The notes under the pieces: model-generated
The model's database searches: none
What the model was told of the DNA's origin: nothing
The model's input: only the letters and a program-made list of their open reading frames with translations
From: Solibacteraceae bacterium
Lineage (GTDB): Bacteria > Acidobacteriota > Terriglobia > Bryobacterales > Bryobacteraceae
Length of the DNA stretch: 64,000 bases
Reading direction: 5' to 3'
NCBI GenBank assembly: GCA_021324015.1
Contig: JAJPJX010000177.1
Span: 16,122 to 80,121, forward strand
Part shown: piece by piece, positions 34,710 to 42,387 of the stretch
How positions within the stretch are numbered: the first letter of the stretch is position 1
Layout: the number at the start of each line of letters is the position of its first letter
Position numbers and translations under genes: made by a program

Positions 34710-37700
34710 TTACGGCGCGATGGCCACTGTCAGGTTCTGCTGGCTCGAGGCGTTCCCCACCGTCACCACCACCGGCTGGTTGCCCGCGGTGACGCTCGCC
34801 GGCACCACGGCGTTCACCTGGAACACGCCGGCCACCACGCCGGGCACCGCGCCGAAATAGCGGATGTCCGTGGGAGCCACGCTGACGCCCCCGATGCTCA
34901 CGGCATACCCGAGGTGCGGTTTGGGGTAGGTGCTGGACGCCACCAGTCCGTCCACCCCGGGTGGATCCGTCTGGCCTTCGCCCGTGCCGAACAGCACGAT
35001 GATGTCGCCCGGATGGGCGGGGTTGCTCGACGAATTGGGGGTCCCATCCTGGTTATAGATGGCGCCCTGCCCGCGGCCGGTGTAATCCGCCGAGAAAAGC
35101 CCCGGCGCCGACGGGTTCACGTTCACCGTGATGGGCGCGGAAGACTGCCCCCCATACTGCGCCACCACCTGCACCGTGCTTTGTCCGGCCACCTCGTAAG
35201 GCACAATGCCGTTCACCTGCGTGGCCGAGGCATAGGTGATGGGCGCCAGCGTGTTGTTGAACAGCACCCGCGCCCCGCCGCTGTTGGTGTCCAGCAACTG
35301 GCCCGAGGAGCCGAACGTCGCGCCGGCAGGATTCTGCGGCCCGATCCCGGAGCCGAAGGCGGCAAACACCATACCCGGGGAAACCGCCCCCGGCGCAAAG
35401 CTGGCGGCGTTGGCCAGCGCGGCCAGCGCGATGGCCGCGGCGGAGCCCGTTGAGAAGCCCGCATAGCGGGCCGCGAAACTGTGGCCGTGGACGCGCCCCA
35501 AGGCGGTGCCTTTGATCGGCGAAAACGCGCTCTGGAAGGCGCCCTTGGTGACCGGGAAGTTGCCGGACATGGTCGAGCCGCTCACGTACACGTTCCCGGA
35601 CGTGTCAATGGCCATGCCGGCGATCAGGTCGTCTCCGTTCCCGCCCAGGTACGTGCCGTACTTCATCGCGTTGCCGGCCGGGGTGAGCTGCACCACGAAG
35701 CCGTCCCCAAGCTGCTCGAAGGCGTTCTGCCCGCCGCTGCCGCCGAACGTTTTCTGCGCTGCGTCGGCGCTGAGCGGAAAATCGGGCGAGTTCGTCTGGC
35801 CCGCCACGTACACGTTTCCGCCGGCATCCACGGCGATTGCCGCGCCCGTGTCGTCCCCCTTGCCGCCCAGGAAGGTCGAAAACACGAGCCCCGACAGATC
35901 CGGCTTGAGCTTGGCTACGAAGGCGTCCCCCAGCAATTCGTCCACGCCGCTGGCCGGCGAATACGGGCCGTTGTGCTTGCTTTGCAGCACGCCCTGGGTC
36001 AAGGGGAAGTCGTGGTAGGAAGTCGTGCAGCCGGTCACGTACACGTTGGCCGAGGCGTCCAGGGCCAGTGCCGCGATGGCGTCATCGCCCGTCCCGCCCA
36101 GGTAGGTGGCGGCCAGCAGCTTCGAGCCGTCCGCGCTGAGCTTGGCCACGAAGCCGTCGCCCAGGTTGAAGAAGACGTTGTTGATGGTGTCCGGGCCGCC
36201 GTACCTGGTCTGGGAAGCGCCCGCCGTCACCGGAAAATCCGGCGAGAGCGTGTACCCGGCGATATACGCGAAGCCGTTGGCGTCCACGGCGATGGCCAGA
36301 GGCGCATCGTCCAGCCGCCCGCCGATGTAGGTGCCGTAAATCAGTTGTGCGGCCGGGGTGGCCGCCGCCGGGTTCAGCTTAACCACGAAGGCGTCGCCGG
36401 CGATGAACGCCTGGAAGTTGTGCGGGTCGGGCAGCGTGGGCTCGCCGCCGCTGCCCGCCAGGTCCGCCTGGTACGCGTTGGCGCTTATCGGGAAGTTGTT
36501 CCGTGAGAGCGTAGTTCCGGTGACGTACACCATGCCCGAGGCATCCACGGCGATGGCCGTGCCGGCGTCATCCTGGGTGCCGCCCAGGTACGTGCCGTAC
36601 AGCAACTGGCTGCCCTGCGGGTTGAGTTCCGCGACGAAGGCATCGCCGGTGATCAGGCGTACATTCCCTCCAGAACCGCCGAATTTCGCCTGGAGGGCGT
36701 TCTTTACCGGGAAGTTATCGGAATTCGTGCAGCCGGTAACCCAGGCATTCCCGGAGGTATCCACGGCCAGGCCCATGGCGATGTCGTCTCCCCTGCCGCC
36801 CAGGTAGGTAATGTAGACCGGGGTCCCGGAGGGGCTGAACTTGGCCACGAAGGCGTCGCCGGTCATGAAGTTCACGGTCTGTCCGCCGTAGGCCGACTGG
36901 GATACGCCGCTGGTCACGGGCAGGTCCTGTGACGTGGTGTAGCCGGCGACGTACATATTTCCGGAAGAATCCGCGGTGACGGCGCGGGCCGCGTCGTTGC
37001 CGGTGCCGCCCAGGTAGGTCGCAAAGCTGAGCGCCGGGTCGATCACTAGCGTGCGCTGCCGGTCGTACGCCCCGAGCGCGAAGGCCACCGTTCGCTTGCC
37101 CACCAGCCGAAAGCGGCCTGCCACCTCCCGGCGCTCCCCGGCAATGGTCTGATAGACCACCGGCTTCTCCCAGCGCGCCTCGCCCGCCGGCGTGGAGACC
37201 AGCAGGCTGCCGCCGGGCTCCAGGCGCACCCCGTCCGCGCCCTCCAGCCGGAATCGTATGCGGTCCGGATCCGCGCCCGGCCGGACCAGGAAGTCGTACT
37301 CCAGCGTTCCCCCCGCGCCGTAGAAGGCCAGGTCCACGCCCTGGTACACGCCGCGGTAGGTGACCCGCCCGTAGGAGTCGACGCCGGCCAACCACCCGGA
37401 GGGATCTTGACCCCGGAGATAGGTGGTGCGGACGGCCAGCGGATCGGAAGGCTCCAGCCGCGCGCCGCGATTCGCCCCTATCAGGTTCATGCGGATGCGC
37501 GCAGACGTGCGCCGCGACAGATCGCTCCAGAACAGCGCGGAGCCCGAGGGCTCGAGCGCCAGGGCATAGTTCGGGCCGCGGGCCACAAACCGGGTAGACG
37601 GGGACGCCTGGCCGCGATTCTCCTCAAACCGCAGCGGCAGCCTTTCCAGAAACGCCGGAGCCCGCACTGCCGCCGGCGCTGTCCCCGCAAATAAGCTGGC

Positions 37701-37736
37701 CAGCACAAGCCGGCCCATCCATTTGAAGCGCCTCAT
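34710..37736 (-). CDS. Secreted SBBP-repeat beta-propeller protein with TIG domain
   Basis: Secreted protein of 1008 residues from ATG 37736, preceded by GGAGG and a signal peptide (MRRFKWMGRLVLASLFAGTA). The N-terminal domain (about 25-225) carries RLPLRFEENRGQ and the IRFRLEGADGVRL region often found ahead of SBBP repeats. Seven SBBP repeats follow, each with the pattern YLGGxGDDxAxAIAVDxxGN-YVxGxTxSxDFP and ending GDAFVAKL, spaced 70-85 residues. The C-terminal TIGR03437 domain (about 770-1008) is complete (AASFAPGAVSPGMVFAAFGS and VNGIVPYEVAG). Probably a cell-surface or secreted scaffold; no enzyme site is visible. Confidence 0.92.
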   Translation of the reverse strand: MRRFKWMGRLVLASLFAGTAPAAVRAPAFLERLPLRFEENRGQASPSTRFVARGPNYALALEPSGSALFWSDLSRRTSARIRMNLIGANRGARLEPSDPLAVRTTYLRGQDPSGWLAGVDSYGRVTYRGVYQGVDLAFYGAGGTLEYDFLVRPGADPDRIRFRLEGADGVRLEPGGSLLVSTPAGEARWEKPVVYQTIAGERREVAGRFRLVGKRTVAFALGAYDRQRTLVIDPALSFATYLGGTGNDAARAVTADSSGNMYVAGYTTSQDLPVTSGVSQSAYGGQTVNFMTGDAFVAKFSPSGTPVYITYLGGRGDDIAMGLAVDTSGNAWVTGCTNSDNFPVKNALQAKFGGSGGNVRLITGDAFVAELNPQGSQLLYGTYLGGTQDDAGTAIAVDASGMVYVTGTTLSRNNFPISANAYQADLAGSGGEPTLPDPHNFQAFIAGDAFVVKLNPAAATPAAQLIYGTYIGGRLDDAPLAIAVDANGFAYIAGYTLSPDFPVTAGASQTRYGGPDTINNVFFNLGDGFVAKLSADGSKLLAATYLGGTGDDAIAALALDASANVYVTGCTTSYHDFPLTQGVLQSKHNGPYSPASGVDELLGDAFVAKLKPDLSGLVFSTFLGGKGDDTGAAIAVDAGGNVYVAGQTNSPDFPLSADAAQKTFGGSGGQNAFEQLGDGFVVQLTPAGNAMKYGTYLGGNGDDLIAGMAIDTSGNVYVSGSTMSGNFPVTKGAFQSAFSPIKGTALGRVHGHSFAARYAGFSTGSAAAIALAALANAASFAPGAVSPGMVFAAFGSGIGPQNPAGATFGSSGQLLDTNSGGARVLFNNTLAPITYASATQVNGIVPYEVAGQSTVQVVAQYGGQSSAPITVNVNPSAPGLFSADYTGRGQGAIYNQDGTPNSSSNPAHPGDIIVLFGTGEGQTDPPGVDGLVASSTYPKPHLGYAVSIGGVSVAPTDIRYFGAVPGVVAGVFQVNAVVPASVTAGNQPVVVTVGNASSQQNLTVAIAP

Positions 37737-37773
37737 TGGTCCCTTTTCCTCCGAATCTGACAGCCCAATGTCT

Positions 37774-37798
37774 CCGAGCCGCGACCGTGAGGGAGCGG
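37774..37798 (+). repeat. Dispersed GC-rich repeat, third copy
   Basis: The same element as at 13236-13261 (core CCGAGCCGCGACCGTGAGGG, continued by AGCGG) lies 38 nt upstream of the SBBP-repeat gene, in the 204-nt divergent gap shared with the rhamnosidase gene. The bases that follow, GGGGCATTGTCCCG, resemble the inverse of a short motif between coxB and coxA (44173-44186). Confidence 0.75.
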
Positions 37799-37844
37799 GG
37801 CATTGTCCCGCAGGCTCACAGATTGCTCGCAGTGTATCATTCCG

Positions 37845-37865
37845 CCGGCGCACGTTCTGCGCCGG
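37845..37865. other. Perfect hairpin in divergent promoter region
   Basis: An 8-bp perfect inverted repeat, CCGGCGCA and TGCGCCGG with a 5-nt loop, lies between the divergent SBBP-repeat and rhamnosidase genes. No T-run follows on either strand, so it is not a simple terminator. It may be an operator or an RNA hairpin. A TAAAAT box (37913-37918) 22 nt before the rhamnosidase ATG is a possible -10. Confidence 0.45.
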
Positions 37866-37940
37866 ATTGTGCCGCAACTCACGCCCGGCCCGGCCGCGGC
37901 GCAGTTTTCGGATAAAATTGTCCCTTCGGGAGCATACACC

Positions 37941-40517
37941 ATGCCACGATACTGGCTGATTCTGGCCCTCAGCGCTCCACTCGGAGCGCAGCTTGCACCC
38001 GCCAACCTGCGCTGCGAATACCTCCGCAATCCCATGGGCGTGGACGTGCGCCAGCCCCGCCTCTCCTGGGTCTTGGAGCACCAGGCGCGCGCGCAGGCGC
38101 AGACGGCATACCAGGTCCTGGTTTCCTCCAAGCCTGACGCGTCCGCGGGCGACGAATGGGACAGCGGGAAAACCGCCAGTCCGCAATCCACCCAGGTGGT
38201 CTACGCCGGAAAATCTCTCCAGAGCGGCCGCACCTACTACTGGAAGGTGCGCTACTGGGACAAAGACGGGAAGCCTTCACCCTTCAGCCCCGTGGCGCGC
38301 TTCGATACCGGGTTGTTCGACCGCGCCGGCTGGCACGGCCGGTGGATCGGCGGCGCGCACCAACTGCGCACCGAATTCACGCTGGCCGCCCGGCCCCTGC
38401 GGGCGCGCGTCTACCTCTGCGGCCTGGGCTACTCCGAACTGTGGATCAACGGCCGCCGCGTGGGGCGCCGCGTGCTCGATCCCGCCTGGACTACCTACGA
38501 GAAGCGCGTGCTCTACTCCACCTACGATGTGACCGACCTGCTGCAACCTGGGGCCAACGCCCTCGGCGTGATGCTCGGGGAAGGCTGGTTCCAGTCGCGC
38601 GCCCTGCTGCTCCAGCTCAACGTGGAACTGGAGGGCGGCCGGAAGACGGAAGTGGTGAGCGACGGCTCCTGGAAAGGCGCGGCCGGACCCATCGTTTCCG
38701 ACAGCGTCTATGACGGTGAGGTCTACGACGCCCGCCGCGAGACTCCCGGCTGGACCCGCCCCGGCTTCGACGCCGGCGAGTGGCAGCCCGCCGCCGTGGT
38801 CCAGGCACCCGCGGGCGTGCTCTCGGCCGAAATGATGCCGCCCATCCGGAAAGTGGATACCCTGGTGCCCCTCCGCCTCACCAGCCCGCGGCCCGGCGTC
38901 TACGTCTACGACATGGGGCAGAACTTCAGCGGCTGGGTCGAATTGCGGGTGCGCGGACCGCGCGGCGCGCGCGTGCGCCTCCGCCACGCCGAACTGCTCT
39001 ACGACAACGGCATGCTCAACGTGGAGAACCTGCGCAAGGCCAAAGCCACCGACGAATACATCCTCAAAGGCGGCGAGGAAGAGGTCTGGGAGCCGCGCTT
39101 CACCTACCACGGCTTCCGCTACGTGGAGTTGACCGGGTTTCCGGGCGCGCCCAAGCTCGATACCATTCGCGGGAAAGTGGTGCATTCGGACGTCCGGCCG
39201 GCGGGCGGGTTCATCGCCTCCAGTCAGATCCTCAACCAGATCCAGCGGCTCATCCTGTGGGGCATCACCAGCAACCTGGAAAGTGTTCCGACCGACTGCA
39301 ACCAGCGCGACGAGCGCATGGGCTGGATGGCCGACGCGCACCTCTACGCCGAAAGCGCCATGTGGAACTTCGATATGCCCGCGTTCTACACCAATTTCCT
39401 GCGGGACATCCGGGACATCCAGAGGCCGGACGGCACGGTCACCGACACCGTGCCGCACCGCTACGGCCGCCGCCCCGCGGACCCCGCCTGGGGTGCGGCC
39501 TATCCGCTGATTGCCTGGTACATGTACGAGCACTACGGCGACCGGCGCATCCTGGCAGAGCACTTCGACGGCATCAAGGCCTGGACGGATTATGAGCGGA
39601 CGCGCGCCCGGGACGGCATCCTGAGCTACAGCTACTACGGCGACTGGGTGCCCATCGAGAAGACCCCCGGCGACCTGGTCTCCACCTTCTACTACTACTG
39701 GGACGCCGCGCTCACCGCCCGCATCGCGGAGATCCTGGGGAAGAGCGCCGAGGCCTCCACGTACCGGCAACTGGCGGACGAGATCCAAGCCGCCTTCAAC
39801 CGCCGCTTTCTGAACCCGCAAACCGGCCTCTACGGCACCGGCACGCAGACCGCGCAGATCCTGCCGCTATTCCTCAACCTGGTTCCCCAGGACCAGCGCG
39901 GGCGGGTGCTGAGCGCGCTGCGCGACAACCTGGTCTACACCCACAACACGCACCTGACCACGGGCATCCTGGGCACCAAGTACCTAATGCCCCTGCTGAC
40001 CCGCTCGGGCCACGCCGACCTGGCTTACGAACTGGCCACCCAGACCACCTACCCGAGTTGGGGCTACATGGTCGAGCACGGCGCCACCACCCTCTGGGAG
40101 CTCTGGCAGAACAAAACCGGCCCTTCCATGAATTCGCACAACCATCCCATGTTCGGCAGTGTGGGCGCGTGGTTCTACACGGCGCTCGCGGGCATCAATC
40201 CGGACCCGGAAAAACCGGGCTTCGAGCACGTGGTAATCGCTCCGCAGGTGGTGCGCGACCTGGAGTGGGCCTCGGGAACGGAGGAGACCATCCGCGGGAC
40301 CGTATCCTGTTCCTGGCGGCGCGGCGATCACTCGCTGCGCATCGAGGTCACCATCCCGGTGGGCAGCACCGCCGAAGTGCACATCCCCAAGCTGGGGATG
40401 TCGGACGTGCGTCTCACCGAATCCGGCAACCCCGTCAGCGGGGCAAAAGAGACGGAGCAGGATCTGGTGGTGCCGGTTGGCTCGGGGAGCTATACGTTTG
40501 AGCTGACGGGCTCATAG
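37941..40517 (+). CDS. Alpha-L-rhamnosidase, GH78
   Basis: Exported glycoside hydrolase of 858 residues that should release terminal alpha-L-rhamnose from plant or bacterial polysaccharides or glycosides. The ATG at 37941 has GGGAG eight bases upstream and begins a short signal peptide (MPRYWLILALSAPLGAQ). It has an N-terminal Fn3-like part, a beta-sandwich (about 140-300, YVYDMGQNFSGWVELRVRGP), then the (alpha/alpha)6 barrel. The GH78 motif DCNQRDERMGWMADAH is intact, with DERMGW at residues 457-462. The barrel also has the WGYMVEHGATTLWELW segment. The C-terminal beta-sandwich ends at the stop. No rhamnose catabolic genes are adjacent. Confidence 0.95.
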   Translation: MPRYWLILALSAPLGAQLAPANLRCEYLRNPMGVDVRQPRLSWVLEHQARAQAQTAYQVLVSSKPDASAGDEWDSGKTASPQSTQVVYAGKSLQSGRTYYWKVRYWDKDGKPSPFSPVARFDTGLFDRAGWHGRWIGGAHQLRTEFTLAARPLRARVYLCGLGYSELWINGRRVGRRVLDPAWTTYEKRVLYSTYDVTDLLQPGANALGVMLGEGWFQSRALLLQLNVELEGGRKTEVVSDGSWKGAAGPIVSDSVYDGEVYDARRETPGWTRPGFDAGEWQPAAVVQAPAGVLSAEMMPPIRKVDTLVPLRLTSPRPGVYVYDMGQNFSGWVELRVRGPRGARVRLRHAELLYDNGMLNVENLRKAKATDEYILKGGEEEVWEPRFTYHGFRYVELTGFPGAPKLDTIRGKVVHSDVRPAGGFIASSQILNQIQRLILWGITSNLESVPTDCNQRDERMGWMADAHLYAESAMWNFDMPAFYTNFLRDIRDIQRPDGTVTDTVPHRYGRRPADPAWGAAYPLIAWYMYEHYGDRRILAEHFDGIKAWTDYERTRARDGILSYSYYGDWVPIEKTPGDLVSTFYYYWDAALTARIAEILGKSAEASTYRQLADEIQAAFNRRFLNPQTGLYGTGTQTAQILPLFLNLVPQDQRGRVLSALRDNLVYTHNTHLTTGILGTKYLMPLLTRSGHADLAYELATQTTYPSWGYMVEHGATTLWELWQNKTGPSMNSHNHPMFGSVGAWFYTALAGINPDPEKPGFEHVVIAPQVVRDLEWASGTEETIRGTVSCSWRRGDHSLRIEVTIPVGSTAEVHIPKLGMSDVRLTESGNPVSGAKETEQDLVVPVGSGSYTFELTGS

Positions 40518-40746
40518 CCGGAGCGCTCTCGCCGGAGGGGCCGTCCGCGTACGAATGATTGCGCCGGTAAATCACATAACAGAAGCCCGCCAGGATCAGA
40601 AAGGGCGGCGCGCCCAGAATCACGATGCCCAGGTTCAACAGCCGGGCGCGCGCCGCGCTTTGCGCTTCCGCCGTGCGGAAGCACATCACGCACTGCCCCC
40701 AGCCCTGGACGGCCGCCAGCGCGGCCAGCGCCAGCAGGCGCTTCAT
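40435..40746 (-). CDS. Small CxxC membrane protein of the cytochrome oxidase operon
   Basis: Not a named family. The product is 103 residues: a signal-like N-terminus (MKRLLALAALAAVQGWGQ) followed directly by CVMCFRTAEAQ, a second hydrophobic segment (about 39-60, LGIVILGAPPFLILAGFCYV) and a Ser/Pro-rich tail. The ATG overlaps the coxD stop (ATGA), so it belongs to the oxidase operon. A CxxC next to a membrane segment suggests a thiol, copper or heme-handling role in oxidase assembly; this is inference. The last 83 nt overlap the 3' end of the convergent rhamnosidase gene. Confidence 0.75.
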   Translation of the reverse strand: MKRLLALAALAAVQGWGQCVMCFRTAEAQSAARARLLNLGIVILGAPPFLILAGFCYVIYRRNHSYADGPSGESAPAMSPSAQTYSSPSQPAPPDPAPSLLPR

Positions 40747-41069
40747 CGCGCCAGCCTCATGTGCACCAGCCGCATAGAGTCCGGCAGGAACAGCAGCAGC
40801 ATGAGGATAATGCACATGATCAGGATGGGGAACAGCGATAGGAACAGGCTGAAGCGCTCGAACTTCAGGTGCATGAAGTAGCCGATGATCAGCATCGCTT
40901 TGATGACCGAAAGACCCAGCAGGGCGGTCAGCATGATCAGCACCGGAAGCTGCTCATAGGTCAGGAAGACTTCCAGGCCCGTGATGGCCAGCAGCGCGAT
41001 CCAGACGTTGAGGAACGTTTTCGTGGTCACGCCTACGGCGGCGACGGCTTCTTCGGCTTCGTGGCTCAT
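40743..41069 (-). CDS. coxD: Cytochrome c oxidase subunit IV (prokaryotic type)
   Basis: Small subunit of 108 residues with three membrane segments (about 20-38, 45-65 and 78-100). The KAMLIIGYFMHLKFERFSLF stretch is diagnostic of prokaryotic subunit IV. The ATG at 41069 has GAGGA upstream. It lies between the second coxC and the CxxC gene, in standard position at the 3' end of a cox operon. Confidence 0.92.
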   Translation of the reverse strand: MSHEAEEAVAAVGVTTKTFLNVWIALLAITGLEVFLTYEQLPVLIMLTALLGLSVIKAMLIIGYFMHLKFERFSLFLSLFPILIMCIILMLLLFLPDSMRLVHMRLAR

Positions 41070-41080
41070 AAGGATTCCTC

Positions 41081-41710
41081 TCAGATGCGGGCCGACATCA
41101 GGTAGACCAGCGGGAAGATGAACATCCACACCAGGTCCACGAAGTGCCAGTACAAGCCGCTGACCTCCACGTCCTCGGCTTTGAACTTGCCGCGGCCTAC
41201 GCCGGCGGCGATGATGCCCAGGTAGATGACGCCGCAGATCACGTGCGTCATGTGCAGGCCGGTCAGGGTAAAGAAGGTGCCCCCGAACAGCGGGACGTCC
41301 ATGGGATTCCCGAAGATGGTGATGTGCTCGTTATTGATCAGGTTCAGCCACTCCCGCAGGTGCAGGACCACGAACGCGAGGCCGCCGGCCATGGTGGCCA
41401 GGATCCAACCCACCGTGGCCTTCCGGTTGCCGTGGTTCATCGTGTGTACGCCCATCACCATGGTCAGGCTGCTCGAGAGCAGCACGAAAGTCATGATGCT
41501 GGAGAAAACGATACTGGGCGAGAAGTGGAACGGCGTGGGCCAGTTGGGCGTGGACACGCGCAGGTACGTGTAGGCCATCAGCAGGGCCGAAAACGTCAGC
41601 GCGTCCGAGACCACGAACAGCCACATCCCGAACTTCTTGGAATTGACCGCGTAAGGAGAGCGTCCCCCCTCCCAGAGCGACGTCACCGCGGCGTTAGCTT
41701 GGGACGACAT
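41081..41710 (-). CDS. coxC: Cytochrome c oxidase subunit III (second copy)
   Basis: Subunit III of the heme-copper oxidase, 209 residues and about five membrane segments. Conserved parts are NSKKFGMWLFVVSDALTFSA, FTLTGLHMTHVICGVIYLGI and the C-terminal EVSGLYWHFVDLVWMFIFPL. The ATG at 41710 begins MSSQANAAVTSLWEGG. It is preceded 8 nt away by another subunit III gene; the two differ clearly and are paralogues, not a recent duplication. Confidence 0.94.
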   Translation of the reverse strand: MSSQANAAVTSLWEGGRSPYAVNSKKFGMWLFVVSDALTFSALLMAYTYLRVSTPNWPTPFHFSPSIVFSSIMTFVLLSSSLTMVMGVHTMNHGNRKATVGWILATMAGGLAFVVLHLREWLNLINNEHITIFGNPMDVPLFGGTFFTLTGLHMTHVICGVIYLGIIAAGVGRGKFKAEDVEVSGLYWHFVDLVWMFIFPLVYLMSARI

Positions 41711-41718
41711 GAGCGCAT

Positions 41719-42354
41719 TTACCCCCAGAACAGGAATAGAACCATCAGGTAGACCCAGAGACCATCCAGGAAATGCCAATACAGGGCGCTGACCTCCACC
41801 ACCGTGCGTTTGCCGGGCCCCAGTTGCAGGCGCAGGGCCTGCACGCTTACCCAGATCAAAGCGACGACACCGCCCAACAGGTGAATCCCGTGCGCGGCCG
41901 TGAAGACGTAAAAGAAAGAGCTGCTCGGATTGGTGGCTACGAAGATGCCGGCCTCCTTCAGCTCATGCCAGGCGTACGCCTGCCCCAGCAGGAAGAGCAT
42001 GCCCAGCACCGTGCCGGCCGTCCAGTAGCGGTTGAACTCCCCGCGCCGGCCGGATTTCAGGCGGCGGCGCGCGAGTTCCAGCGCCGCGCTCGAAGCCACC
42101 AGCACGGCGGTGTTGGCGAAAAGCACGTGCGGCAGGGGCAGCGCGTTCCAGTCGTTGGACATCCCCCGCCGCACCACGTAAGCGCTGGTGAGCGCCGCGA
42201 ACATCATGGTGATGGCCGCCAGCAGCACCACCATGCCCGTCAGGGAGGCGCGGCGCGAAGTGCCCCTGCCCCCTGGCCCGCCGCCCCCGAAATCGCCGGC
42301 ATCCGGCGGAAGGGGCGGGCCCTTGACAGCATCCTTTGCGAGTGACCCAGGCAT
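41719..42354 (-). CDS. coxC: Cytochrome c oxidase subunit III (first copy)
   Basis: Heme-copper oxidase subunit III homologue of 211 residues with about five membrane segments. A Pro/Gly-rich cytoplasmic N-terminus (FGGGGPGGRGTSRR) precedes the first segment. Family motifs are FTAAHGIHLLGGVVALIW and the C-terminal EVSALYWHFLDGLWVYLMVL. It sits between coxA (33 nt upstream) and the second subunit III gene. A pair of subunit III-like proteins is known in some oxidase operons; which one binds the lipid site in the complex is unknown. Confidence 0.93.
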   Translation of the reverse strand: MPGSLAKDAVKGPPLPPDAGDFGGGGPGGRGTSRRASLTGMVVLLAAITMMFAALTSAYVVRRGMSNDWNALPLPHVLFANTAVLVASSAALELARRRLKSGRRGEFNRYWTAGTVLGMLFLLGQAYAWHELKEAGIFVATNPSSSFFYVFTAAHGIHLLGGVVALIWVSVQALRLQLGPGKRTVVEVSALYWHFLDGLWVYLMVLFLFWG

Positions 42355-42387
42355 GTTCTTATTATCCCCGGCGGGGATGCGGCGGCT

